Below are positions 28,394 to 37,168 of a stretch of DNA of 64,000 nt, one piece after another. Origin of the DNA: Flavobacterium sp. CS20 (lineage in GTDB: Bacteria; Bacteroidota; Bacteroidia; Flavobacteriales; Flavobacteriaceae); the NCBI RefSeq assembly GCF_018080005.1, contig NZ_CP073015.1, forward strand, positions 2,694,501 to 2,758,500. Reading direction: 5' to 3'. The notes below the pieces were generated by a model that had not been told where the DNA came from, did no database searches, and saw only the letters and a list, made by a program, of their open reading frames with translations. The translations under genes were made by a program, and so were the position numbers. Position 1 is the stretch's first letter, and each line of letters begins with the position of its first letter.

Positions 28394-29758
28394 TTGGAAA
28401 AGGATAAGCTTATAGAATCACTCTTGCAGAAGGTAGAAGAACTTTCTAAAAAGCTAATTGCTTTAGAATTAGAAAATAGTCAACTTAAAGCACGACTTAC
28501 CAAATATGAAACTCCAAAAAACAGTAATAATAGCTCCATACCACCCTCAAAGGATGAAAATAGACCAAAGAGGAAAAGCCTAAGAATAAAGACAGGGCGT
28601 AAGCCAGGTGGGCAAACAGGAAGAAAAGGCAATACTTTGAAGATGGTTGAGATACCTGATGTTACAGAAGAACACATACCAGATTATTGTAACTGTTGTG
28701 GAAACGACCTTTCATCACTTCCACATCAATATGCAGGAAGTCGACAGGTATTTGACATCCCTGAAATAAAAATAAAAGTCACAGAACCACAAGGTTTATA
28801 AAAAAGTTTGTCCTTGCGGTTGTGAAACAAAAAGCGACTATCCATCACAAGCAAATGCACCCGTAAGCTATGGGAATAATATTGAAAGTTTAATAGGATA
28901 TTTTCATACCAGACAATACTTGCCTTTTAAGAGAATGCAAGAAATGTTCAATACGGTTTTTAATATTCCTATAAGTGAAGGAGGAATACACTATTTATTA
29001 AACAAACTTGTCACTAAAGCTGAACCTGCATATAATCTGATAAAACAAGAAATAGCAAACTCAAAATCACCTATCGGTAGCGATGAAACAGAGTAAAAGT
29101 ATCAGGAGACAAAAACTGGGCGTGGACATGGCAAAATGAAAAAGCAACCTTTATTACCATAACTGATAATAGAGGACAAAAAAGTATAGAACAAACCTTT
29201 GAAAATGGTTTTGAAAATGCTGTGTTAGTGCACGATTGTTGGAAGAGTCATTTCAATACCAACGCTCAATCACACCAAATTTGCATGGCACATTTACTTC
29301 GGGATTTAAACTATCTAACTGAAAAATACGATCATAAATGGAGTAGAGCTTGCAAAAACTTATTTTTAAAAGCCATCAACTTTAAGAAAAATATAAAAGA
29401 TATAGCCTTTAACAAGGATTGTCCAATAAAGAAAAGTATAGAAAAAAGAATGGATATCATCTTAAATCATGATCCGCCAAAAGAACATAAAGAATTAATA
29501 ACTTTTAAAAAAAGACTTATAAAATACAGGAACTATATCTTTACATTCCTCTATCATCTGGATGTACCTCCAGATAACAACGCCTCTGAAAGAGCAATAA
29601 GAAATATAAAAGTAAAACAGAAAATCTCTGGACAATTTAGATCAGAACAGGGCTGTGATAACTTTGCCATACTTAGATCTGTAACAGATTCTTGTTTAAA
29701 AAATCAGCAATCAGTTTTATCTACACTAAATATTATTGCTAATTTGCGGACTGATTAG
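28394..29758 (+). pseudogene. IS66-type transposase (TnpC), frameshifted twice
   Basis: The N-terminal coiled-coil region (LLQKVEELSKKLIALELENS) and the NSSIPPSKDE segment are typical of IS66 transposases. A zinc-finger-like C-x2-C pair (CNCCGN) follows, and then a helix-rich catalytic region with SDET (catalytic Asp), HDCWKSH and the C-terminal PPDNNASERAIRN (catalytic Glu). An extra G near 28793 shifts the frame and a missing G near 29091 (before AGTAAAA) shifts it again. With both repaired the protein has 454 residues. The start is TTG. Since the IS ends are intact, these may be sequence errors. Confidence 0.9.
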
Positions 29759-30392
29759 TTACATTCAGTTTAATTTAGAGTTGATACAAACCGCTATCAA
29801 GGAGCAAAAAAGGCTAAAAATAAAATTGATAAAAGACGATGAAACCAGTGATAATTTAGATGTTGATACTGAAAATGTAGTGGTTTGCCCTGTTAAGATG
29901 GTCTATCACAGAAACAGTTACTATTTGGCTTGTTTTAATGCTGAATTAAAAGAAGTCGAAGTTTTTGGTTTAAGGCAACTTAAAAATATTGAGTTAGGCA
30001 AACCTTTTAATAACTTCAAATTACTAGAAAATCAGGTTAAAAAGGAACTCAAAACCCGTTTTGGCGTAACCAAAAATATCAACAATAAAGTCTATGATAT
30101 TGAAATTAAATTTACTCCAGTTTTGGGTCGGTTTATCGAAAATCATCATTGGCATGAATCACAAAAATTTAAAAGTGTTAACGGCGATTATATCTTATAC
30201 TTAAAATGTGGTATCAATAGAGAGTTGATGGGTTGGTTATTTCAGTGGATGTATAATGTCAAAATTGTAAAACCTTTATTGCTCAAGCAACTTTACAAAA
30301 AAACTTTAAAAGAATCTGAATTAATTATAAAAGATCAAAATCCTTTTGTGTATAGAAATATCTTTACAGACAAAGTTGATAGTAGATTGTGA

Positions 30393-31063
30393 GATATTGT
30401 GAATTTTTACTTCTTTAGTCGTCAACTCGAAAACTTTAATTTTAAAGCCACGAATGCACTTTACATTGCCACGAATGCACTAATGGTTTCTCGTTTTATA
30501 ATTCTTTTTTTATATTGCCACGAATGCACTAATGGTTTCTCGTTTTATAATTCTTTTTTTACATTGCCACGAATGCACTAATGGTTTCTCGTTTTATAAT
30601 TCTTTTTATATTGCCACGAATGCACTAATGATTTCTCGTTATAATTCTTTTTTTATATTGCCACGAATGCACTAATGGTTTCTCGTTTTATAATTCTTTT
30701 TTTATATTGCCACGAATGCACTAATGGTTTCTCGTTATAATTCTTTTTTTATATTGCCACGAATGCACTAATGATTTCTCGTTATAATTCTTTTTTTATA
30801 TTGCCACGAATGCACTAATGGTTTCTCGTTATAATTCTTTTTTTATATTGCCACGAATGCACTAATGATTTCTCGTTATAATTCTTTTTATATTGCCACG
30901 AATGCACTGCTTGTTTTATAACGAGCAATCATGACAGAGCTATTCCTTAATTTTGGACAGTGTTTGTTTTAAGTGATTTAAAACAAATTTCTTAAACCCA
31001 AATTATAATCCTCCATAATAGCGACGAATACACAGTTTTGTCTGGGTTTGTGGATAATTCGGG
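30393..31063. other. Gene-free region dominated by a tandem repeat array
   Basis: About 670 bp between the WYL gene and the convergent DUF5686 gene. It holds a tandem array (30447-30912). Beyond it a 10-bp perfect inverted repeat with a 5-nt loop lies at about 30963-30987 (TTTGTTTTAA ... TTAAAACAAA); it has no T run, so I do not call it a terminator. Confidence 0.7.
30447..30912. repeat. Tandem array of 45-49 bp units
   Basis: Nine near-identical full units begin at about 30468, 30517, 30566, 30613, 30660, 30709, 30756, 30803 and 30850, with partial units at 30447 and 30895. Each unit starts GCCACGAATGCACTAATG and ends in an AT-rich tract with a run of T. Units differ by G/A after TAATG, by CGTTATAA or CGTTTTATAA, and by T-run length. 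Periods are 49, 49, 47, 47, 49, 47, 47, 47 and 45 bp. No unique spacers exist, so it is not CRISPR; it is a minisatellite-type array. Confidence 0.93.
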
Positions 31064-33562
31064 TTAAAAATAAAACCCAAAAGCACCAGTAATTCCAAAA
31101 GTTCTCGAATCTTGAATATCAAAATAGTTGCCTCTAAAGTGAAAGTCAATCCTAAAAACTCTGAAAATATTGCCTATTCCAAAACTATAAGAATAGTAAA
31201 CATTTTGGTCTGGAGCCAATAAGACAGGGTTTGATGTTGAAGCGTTGAGCATTATACTTTCGTTAGACAATTTGCCATACATACTTCTGAAAGTGACGAT
31301 TTCTCTTAAATCTAAATCTCTTAACAGAGGAATTCTGGCAAAAAGCCTACCGTTAAAATTATGCTCCATATGAAGGCTGACATATTCATCGGTTACAAAT
31401 TCATAGTAATCCAACAAGGGAAAAGTTCCTTCTATAGAAAATAAGGTTTCATTGCCTGGGACGACATTAAGCAATCCGAGTGGTACGCCACCAAAGGTTT
31501 TTCCTGCTTCAATTGTTGAAGTAAACCGCCCAAATCCGCCCATTAAAATAGGTTGTCTGTAAAGGAGTTGTAATCGGTCGTAATCAAAATCGCTATCAAT
31601 AACGCCTTTTAAACCTTTGGAATATTTGAGCATAAACTCTGGATATTTTCCAGGGTTAACCACGTATTGCTCAACTCCATAACCTGTTGCTTTTCTGTTT
31701 GGAGTATAATTTGCGGTTAAAGAAAGTTCGGTTTGAGTGATTTTTTCTTGACGTTGAGTTCTGGCTTCGTCTGTATAAAAAGCTAAGCTAAACACATTTG
31801 TATCAGCACCAACTAAGGTTCTATAGTTGCCTTCTAAACGCAAATTGAAGTTATAAAAAGGATCAAACTGAAGAGCGAGACTCGATAGATTGATATTGGT
31901 TAAGGTGTTGTTTGCCGAAAGGGTTAAAGGTGTACCAGACAACAAACTCCTTCCTAAAACATCATTTGAGCTGGTTAAGCTTCCCCCGAGTTGTTCTACA
32001 TCACGACGGTTTCCTGCCGAAAGAATGAGTCTAGATTTGCGGTCTAGCATAACTTTACCAGATATGCCGTATTTGAATTTATCATCCTTGAAACCATAGG
32101 CGGTAAAACCTTGCAAACGCCAAGTATCATTTTGACTAAAATAAGTTCTTCCGCCAACTCTTAAACGCAAACCTTCAATATCATTATATCCGAATGTGGA
32201 AAATACTGGACCAAAATCCCAACCGTCAAAGCCATAATAGTTGGTTGCCAAAACGGTGGCAACATCATAAACTTGTTTAAAGGCTTTAACTGTTTTTAAG
32301 GTGTCAACTAAGGTGTATATTTCTTTTTCGTCTTTGTTGAGTGGTTCTAAACGGTTTTTTGCCCAAAAAATACTATCGCGATTAAAGACTTGTTCTTTGT
32401 ATGGATCGGTTTGTCTATCGTAAAATTCTTTGTCTTTTTTTACATCAAATTTATAGTTATCATATAAGGTTGTGCGTTTACCGTAAACACCACGAGAATC
32501 TTCTTTTTTTCTAAAGGTAAAATCAGTCATAAAATAGTCACGTGTCATTAAGAAAATAGAATCGTTAAGCACGTCAAATTCTTGTTCTATATAAACATCC
32601 TTTACCCAGTTGATGTTGGCACTTTTGGTCATTGCCAAATTGATTTTTTTGATAGCCCAAGTGGTATCATTGACCCAAAAATCACCCTTAAAGGTCAATT
32701 CGTTTTTTCGTCTGGGGTAATAAACAATGTGGTAAGTCCATTTGTTGCCAATAAATGTGCTATCAGCCAAAACATAGTTGTAATTATCTATGCCAGTGGT
32801 TGATAATGGACTGACAAAACTTTTATCAAAAATCTTGATGTAATTGTCATAAACATTATATTCTGCATACAAATCTTTGATGAATGCGATAAGATTTTGG
32901 TTGTTGCTAAAACCTGAGTTTTTGTTACCCTGTAAGACTTCTTTTTCTTTATCGATGATGTTATCGCCGTAAACTTTAGAAACCGATTCATTGATAAAAA
33001 TGGGCAAATAAGTTTTGCCTGTAACTTCATTGGTATCGGTTTGGGTAAAAATAAACTCCATGCCTTTAAACAGTCGGCTTTTGATTAAAGCACTATCAAT
33101 GGTATTAAGGTCAAATTGAATTTTTTCATACTTGTCGTATTGGTATTGCTTAAACTTTTTGACACCGTTGTCTCTTCGGTTTTCCCAAATTTTCCTCAAA
33201 ATATCAATAGCGGGATTGTTTTTCTTGGATGTTTTACCTGTATAAATCGTAACTTCAGACAGGGCTTCTGCGTCTGACTCCAATTTGATTTCGATATCAT
33301 AAGTTGCACTTTTGTTTAAGGGTAAAGTGTAAGTTTTATAACCCATAAAAGACACTTCTATGGCTTCATAATCATTATCTGATTGGAGATAAAATTTTCC
33401 GTTTTCGTCAGTGATGGTGCCAACTCTTGAATCTTTAAAAATAACGTTGGCGTATGGAACTGGTTCGTCAGATTCGTCATAAACATAACCGCTGACTTTG
33501 GTTTGGGCTAATGAAAGAAACCCGCAAAATAAAACAAAATATGTAAAATAAAATTTATTCAT
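31064..33562 (-). CDS. DUF5686 outer-membrane protein with carboxypeptidase-like N-terminal domain
   Basis: The 832-residue protein has a signal peptide (cleavage about residue 19, LAQT), an N-terminal carboxypeptidase-regulatory-like (CarboxypepD_reg) domain (about 20-110: VSGYVYDESDEPVPYANV, TDENGKF), and a long DUF5686 region predicted to be a beta-barrel (alternating aromatic and polar strands, ending FGFYF). Such proteins are outer-membrane and usually lack a plug. The function is unknown. Its gene starts just after a terminator for pdhB. Confidence 0.9.
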   Translation of the reverse strand: MNKFYFTYFVLFCGFLSLAQTKVSGYVYDESDEPVPYANVIFKDSRVGTITDENGKFYLQSDNDYEAIEVSFMGYKTYTLPLNKSATYDIEIKLESDAEALSEVTIYTGKTSKKNNPAIDILRKIWENRRDNGVKKFKQYQYDKYEKIQFDLNTIDSALIKSRLFKGMEFIFTQTDTNEVTGKTYLPIFINESVSKVYGDNIIDKEKEVLQGNKNSGFSNNQNLIAFIKDLYAEYNVYDNYIKIFDKSFVSPLSTTGIDNYNYVLADSTFIGNKWTYHIVYYPRRKNELTFKGDFWVNDTTWAIKKINLAMTKSANINWVKDVYIEQEFDVLNDSIFLMTRDYFMTDFTFRKKEDSRGVYGKRTTLYDNYKFDVKKDKEFYDRQTDPYKEQVFNRDSIFWAKNRLEPLNKDEKEIYTLVDTLKTVKAFKQVYDVATVLATNYYGFDGWDFGPVFSTFGYNDIEGLRLRVGGRTYFSQNDTWRLQGFTAYGFKDDKFKYGISGKVMLDRKSRLILSAGNRRDVEQLGGSLTSSNDVLGRSLLSGTPLTLSANNTLTNINLSSLALQFDPFYNFNLRLEGNYRTLVGADTNVFSLAFYTDEARTQRQEKITQTELSLTANYTPNRKATGYGVEQYVVNPGKYPEFMLKYSKGLKGVIDSDFDYDRLQLLYRQPILMGGFGRFTSTIEAGKTFGGVPLGLLNVVPGNETLFSIEGTFPLLDYYEFVTDEYVSLHMEHNFNGRLFARIPLLRDLDLREIVTFRSMYGKLSNESIMLNASTSNPVLLAPDQNVYYSYSFGIGNIFRVFRIDFHFRGNYFDIQDSRTFGITGAFGFYF

Positions 33563-33573
33563 AAAAATAAAAA

Positions 33574-33602
33574 AGCTTCACTTGCATTAAACAAATGAAG
33601 CT
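33574..33602 (-). terminator. Rho-independent terminator after pdhB
   Basis: AGCTTCACTTG and CAAATGAAGCT form an inverted repeat with one mismatched pair around a 7-nt loop. On the minus strand it is followed by a run of six T and further T residues. It lies 20 bp past the pdhB stop and just before the DUF5686 start. Confidence 0.8.
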
Positions 33603-33622
33603 AGGGTTTAAGGTTGTTAATT

Positions 33623-34600
33623 TTAAATATACATTACTTTTTTCACCGCTTTAATCACATCTTCATGATTTGGCAACCATTCTTTAAGTAAAACGGGTGA
33701 ATACGGTGCAGGTGTATCAGCCGTATTGAGTTTAATGATTGGTGCATCGAGATAATCAAATGCATAATGCTGAATATGATATGCAATTTCAGTAGAAACA
33801 TTACCAAAAGGTAAAGCTTCTTCAAGACATACTAAACGATTGGTTTTTTTTACTGAATTTACAATCGCTTCATAATCTAAAGGTCTAACGGTTCTTATAT
33901 CTACAATCTCGCAAGAGACGCCATCTTTTTCTAATTCTTCAGCGGCTTTGTAGGCTTCTTTGATAATTTTTCCGAAAGAAACAATGGTCACATCTTCACC
34001 TTCTCTTTTGATATCGGCTTTACCAATCGGAATGGTATATTCTTCTTCTGGCACTTCACCTTTGTCTCCATACATTTGCTCGCTTTCCATAAAAATGACA
34101 GGGTCATCATCTCTAATAGCTGATTTTAAAAGCCCTTTAGCGTCATAAGGATTTGAAGGCACAACGACTTTAAGACCTGGTGTATTGGCATACCAATTTT
34201 CAAAAGCTTGTGAGTGCGTTGCTCCAAGTTGACCAGCCGAAGCTGTTGGCCCTCTAAAAACAATAGGGATATTGATTTGACCACCTGACATCTGACGTAT
34301 TTTTGCAGCGTTATTGATGATTTGATCAATTCCAACTAATGAAAAGTTAAAAGTCATAAATTCAATAATAGGTCGATTGCCATTCATAGCTGAACCAATA
34401 CCTATACCACTAAAACCGAGTTCAGATATCGGCGTATCAATCACACGCTCTGGACCAAATTCGTCTAACATGCCTTTTGAAGCTTTGTAAGCTCCGTTAT
34501 ATTCCGCGACTTCTTCACCCATTAAATAAACCGATTTGTCAGCTCGCATCTCTTCACTCATGGCTTCACAAACCGCTTCTCTAAATTGTATTGTTCTCAT
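33623..34600 (-). CDS. pdhB: Pyruvate dehydrogenase E1 component, beta subunit
   Basis: The start at MRTIQFREAV gives 325 residues, the family length; the longer frame upstream adds 14 unrelated residues. Transketolase-like motifs are visible: MGEEVAEYNGAYKASKG, RVIDTPISELGF, and EFMTFNFSLVGIDQ. The C-terminal domain includes IVDIRTVRPLDYEAI. It forms the E1 heterotetramer with PdhA (not in the window) and feeds acetyl-CoA production. lpdA (E3) is at 55.2-56.6 kb. Confidence 0.95.
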   Translation of the reverse strand: MRTIQFREAVCEAMSEEMRADKSVYLMGEEVAEYNGAYKASKGMLDEFGPERVIDTPISELGFSGIGIGSAMNGNRPIIEFMTFNFSLVGIDQIINNAAKIRQMSGGQINIPIVFRGPTASAGQLGATHSQAFENWYANTPGLKVVVPSNPYDAKGLLKSAIRDDDPVIFMESEQMYGDKGEVPEEEYTIPIGKADIKREGEDVTIVSFGKIIKEAYKAAEELEKDGVSCEIVDIRTVRPLDYEAIVNSVKKTNRLVCLEEALPFGNVSTEIAYHIQHYAFDYLDAPIIKLNTADTPAPYSPVLLKEWLPNHEDVIKAVKKVMYI

Positions 34601-34711
34601 ATTTTTCAAAATTATAAAAGCACCACAAAAGTAAACAATCAAATGACTTAAAAGGTTATCAATTTAATAAAATTTTATTATGCATGCATAGTAATTTTCA
34701 ACATAAAATAT

Positions 34712-34719
34712 TATCTTCG
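34712..34719 (+). promoter_or_regulatory. Candidate -7 element (TATCTTCG) for etfBA
   Basis: TATCTTCG is one base from TAnnTTTG and sits 33 bp before the etfB start, in the pdhB-etfB divergent region. The -33 box is weak. Confidence 0.35.
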
Positions 34720-34752
34720 CATACGTTATAATAATGCTAAAAATATCAAACA

Positions 34753-35499
34753 ATGAAAATATTAGTATGTATAAGTCATGTTCCTGACACGACGTCTAAA
34801 ATTAATTTTAAGGATAACGACACTGCTTTTGACACAAATGGTGTTCAATTTGTGATTGGTCCCAATGAAGAGTTTGGTTTAACCCGTGCTATGTGGTTTA
34901 AAGAAAAGCAAGGAGCATCTATAGATGTGGTTACTGTTGGCGAAAAAGATGCTGAACCAACTATGAGAAAAGCACTTGCTATTGGTGCAGACAAAGCGAT
35001 ACGAGTTGATGCTAAGCCCGTAGATGCGTTTCAAGTGGCTCAAGAAATTGCCGATGTAGCCAAAAATGGCGACTATGATTTGATCATTGCTGGTCGAGAA
35101 TCTATTGATTACAACGGTGGCATGGTGCCTGGTATGGTGGCTAAAATGATAGGTGCTACTTTTGTCAACACCTGTGTGTCTTTAGAAGTAGAAGACCAAA
35201 AAGCTACAGCTATCAGAGAAATTGACGGTGGTAAAGAAACATTAACTTGCGATTTACCATTAGTTGTTGGAGGTCAAAAAGGTTTGGTAGAAGAAAAAGA
35301 TTTGCGCATCCCAAATATGCGTGGCATCATGATGGCAAGAAAAAAACCTTTGGAAGTTAAAGACCCTGTTGCCGAAAATTCGTTAGTTGAATTTAAAAAA
35401 TTCAGTAAACCTGCACCAAAAGGTGAAATCAAAATGATTGATGCTGAAAATTTAGATGAACTAATTGATTTACTTCACAACGAAGCTAAAGTGATTTAA
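34753..35499 (+). CDS. etfB: Electron transfer flavoprotein, beta subunit
   Basis: The 248-residue protein has the ETF-beta pattern: a N-terminal CISHVPDT strand, PNEEFGLTRAM, GADKAIRVDA, and the conserved GRESIDYNGGMVPGM and AIREIDGG segments. It binds AMP and is the partner of EtfA. The genes etfB-etfA are 20 bp apart. ETF accepts electrons from acyl-CoA dehydrogenases such as the one at 19.1 kb. Confidence 0.96.
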   Translation: MKILVCISHVPDTTSKINFKDNDTAFDTNGVQFVIGPNEEFGLTRAMWFKEKQGASIDVVTVGEKDAEPTMRKALAIGADKAIRVDAKPVDAFQVAQEIADVAKNGDYDLIIAGRESIDYNGGMVPGMVAKMIGATFVNTCVSLEVEDQKATAIREIDGGKETLTCDLPLVVGGQKGLVEEKDLRIPNMRGIMMARKKPLEVKDPVAENSLVEFKKFSKPAPKGEIKMIDAENLDELIDLLHNEAKVI

Positions 35500-35519
35500 T
35501 ACATTAAAAAAACAAAATT

Positions 35520-36482
35520 ATGTCAATACTTATATACGCAGAATCAGAAAACAAAAAGCTAAAAAAAGTGGCTTATGAAGTGGCTTCTTATGCGGCTTCA
35601 ATCGCTGAAAAAACACAAGACGATGTTGTAGCAGTAACCATAAATGCTGAAAACACTGACAGTTTAGGACAATATGGTGTGAACAAAGTTTTAAATGTTC
35701 AAAATGAAAGTTTAGATAAATTTAATGTAGAAAGCTATTCAGAAATTTTGACCAAAGCTGTTAGAGAAACCAATGCTGACATTGTGGTCTTAAGCCAAAG
35801 TGATAATGCCAAATATATAGCACCTTTACTTTCGGTTGTTCTAAAAGCAGGTTATGCTTCAAATGTGGTTGAACTTCCTGAAACTGAAAATGGTTTTCAA
35901 GTCAAACGAAACGTATTTACCAACAAAGCTTTTGGTATGGCTGAAGTCACTACAGATAAAAAAATTATCGGACTTTCTAGCAACGCTTTTGGATTGCATG
36001 AAAAAGAAACAAACGTTGAAACAGTCGATTTTAGTCCAGAACTTTCAGACACAAAAATTGAAGTTAAATCTGTCGATAAAAACAAAGATAAAGTTAGCAT
36101 AGCCGATGCAGAAATAGTAGTTTCTGGCGGGCGTGGTTTAAAAGGACCAGAAAATTGGGGTATGATTGAAGAACTAGCCGAAGTGCTTGGTGCAGCTACG
36201 GCTTGTTCAAAACCAGTGAGTGATATGGGTTGGCGTCCACATAGTGAGCACGTCGGTCAAACAGGAAAACCCGTAGTCGCAAATCTGTACATTGCCATTG
36301 GAATTTCAGGTGCCATTCAGCACTTAGCGGGAATCAACGCTTCAAAAACAAAAGTAGTCATCAACATTGATGAAGAAGCCCCATTCTTTAAGGTCGCCGA
36401 TTATGGTATAGTTGGCGATGCTTTTGAAGTTGTGCCTAGATTGACTGAAAAATTAAAGGAATTTAAGGCTAATAACGCTTAA
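35520..36482 (+). CDS. etfA: Electron transfer flavoprotein, alpha subunit
   Basis: The 320-residue protein has the C-terminal FAD-binding domain with VSGGRGLKGPENWGMIEEL, GWRPHSEHVGQTGKPV and IGISGAIQHLAGI. The N-terminal domain resembles EtfB. It carries the FAD of the heterodimeric ETF. Length and motifs are standard. Confidence 0.97.
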   Translation: MSILIYAESENKKLKKVAYEVASYAASIAEKTQDDVVAVTINAENTDSLGQYGVNKVLNVQNESLDKFNVESYSEILTKAVRETNADIVVLSQSDNAKYIAPLLSVVLKAGYASNVVELPETENGFQVKRNVFTNKAFGMAEVTTDKKIIGLSSNAFGLHEKETNVETVDFSPELSDTKIEVKSVDKNKDKVSIADAEIVVSGGRGLKGPENWGMIEELAEVLGAATACSKPVSDMGWRPHSEHVGQTGKPVVANLYIAIGISGAIQHLAGINASKTKVVINIDEEAPFFKVADYGIVGDAFEVVPRLTEKLKEFKANNA

Positions 36483-36499
36483 TTTTATAAATTGCACCT

Positions 36500-36555
36500 A
36501 AAATAGCGGTCTAAGATAAACGAGCAATTATCGTTGTTTTTTAGATCGTTTTTTA
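36500..36555 (+). terminator. Possible terminator after etfA
   Basis: GCGGTCTAA pairs (with a G-U) with TTAGATCGT, enclosing an inner GATAA ... TTATC pairing, and a run of six T follows. It lies about 25 bp after the etfA stop. The stem is imperfect, so this is only a likely terminator. Confidence 0.45.
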
Positions 36556-36565
36556 TTTGAGTTTT

Positions 36566-37159
36566 ATGGATTTAGTGCAATTAGACATTAAAGGAATTTC
36601 TTATAGTCAGACTCAGACTGGTGCCTATGCTTTATTGCTTAGCGAAATTGGTGGTTCAAGGCAATTGCCTATTGTTATTGGTGCTTTTGAAGCCCAATCT
36701 ATTGCCATTGCTTTAGAAAAAGACATCAAGCCACCAAGACCATTGACCCATGATTTGTTCAAAACCTTTTCAGATAGCTTTGATATCACAATTCAAAAAG
36801 TCATTATTCATAAGCTTGTTGATGGTATTTTTTACGCCAGTTTAATATGTAAAAAGGGTAAAAATGAAAAAACTATCGATGCCAGGACAAGTGATGCTAT
36901 TGCTTTGGCATTACGTTTTAAAGCACCTATTTTTACTTATAAAAACATATTGGATAAAGCAGGTATTCAATTGAAAACCTCAACATCTTCAAGCCAAACT
37001 CAATCCCCAAAATCAAAAGTTGAAACCGAAATTAAATCCAGTTTTGATTTAAAAAGTTTAAGTTTGAAAGATTTAAATAAATTACTTGAAGATGCCGTTC
37101 AAAATGAAGAATACGAAAAGGCGACTCAAATTAGAGATGAAATATCCAAAAGAAGTTAA
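36566..37159 (+). CDS. Bifunctional-nuclease (BFN) domain protein with UVR motif
   Basis: The ATG at 36566 begins MDLVQLDIKGISYSQ, the family start; a TTG start 9 bp upstream is less likely. Residues about 1-135 form the BFN/DUF151 domain (LPIVIGAFEAQSIAIALE, RPLTHDLF, IDARTSDAIALALRF). The C-terminal ~40 residues (LEDAVQNEEYEKATQIRDEI) are a UVR-type coiled motif like that of UvrB/UvrC. It ends 9 bp before the nucleoside transporter start. The role is not established for bacteria. Confidence 0.9.
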   Translation: MDLVQLDIKGISYSQTQTGAYALLLSEIGGSRQLPIVIGAFEAQSIAIALEKDIKPPRPLTHDLFKTFSDSFDITIQKVIIHKLVDGIFYASLICKKGKNEKTIDARTSDAIALALRFKAPIFTYKNILDKAGIQLKTSTSSSQTQSPKSKVETEIKSSFDLKSLSLKDLNKLLEDAVQNEEYEKATQIRDEISKRS

Positions 37160-37168
37160 GTTATACAT

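Larger units (their letters stand above)
28161..29762 (+). mobile_element. IS66-family (ISBst12-type) insertion sequence
   Basis: The element is 1602 bp. Its ends are perfect 13-bp inverted repeats (GTAACTAATCAGT at 28161, ACTGATTAGTTAC ending at 29762). It is flanked by a perfect 8-bp direct repeat ATTCAGTT (28153-28160 and 29763-29770), the target-site duplication length of IS66. It carries a single transposase gene, without tnpA or tnpB, as in the ISBst12 subgroup. The unmutated ends and duplication indicate recent insertion into the WYL gene. Confidence 0.95.
27847..30392 (+). pseudogene. WYL-domain transcriptional regulator interrupted by an IS element
   Basis: The N-terminal part (27847-28160, GTG start) has a winged-helix-like region with EAQDMKVSRRQINRDFSAIQ. 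The C-terminal part (from 29771 to 30392) starts within QFNLELIQTAIKEQ and carries the WYL-type domain (about 130-220: VVVCPVKMVYHRNSYYLACFN, GLRQLKNIELGKPF) and the WCX-like end. Deleting the 1602-bp insertion and one copy of the 8-bp duplication joins the two exactly in frame to 311 codons. WYL proteins bind nucleic acid or second messengers and often regulate defence or stress genes. The gene lies at the 3' end of the sugar-nucleotide cluster. Confidence 0.88.

Noticed and set aside
30399..30581. A 60-residue open frame that reads into the tandem array
   Set aside because: Its codons from about residue 22 are just translated repeat units in a shifting pattern, with no family similarity; it is a repeat artefact.
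30447..30912. Possible CRISPR array, because of regular 45-49 bp periodicity
   Set aside because: The whole unit repeats; there are no unique spacers between repeats, and no cas genes lie nearby. It is an ordinary tandem repeat.
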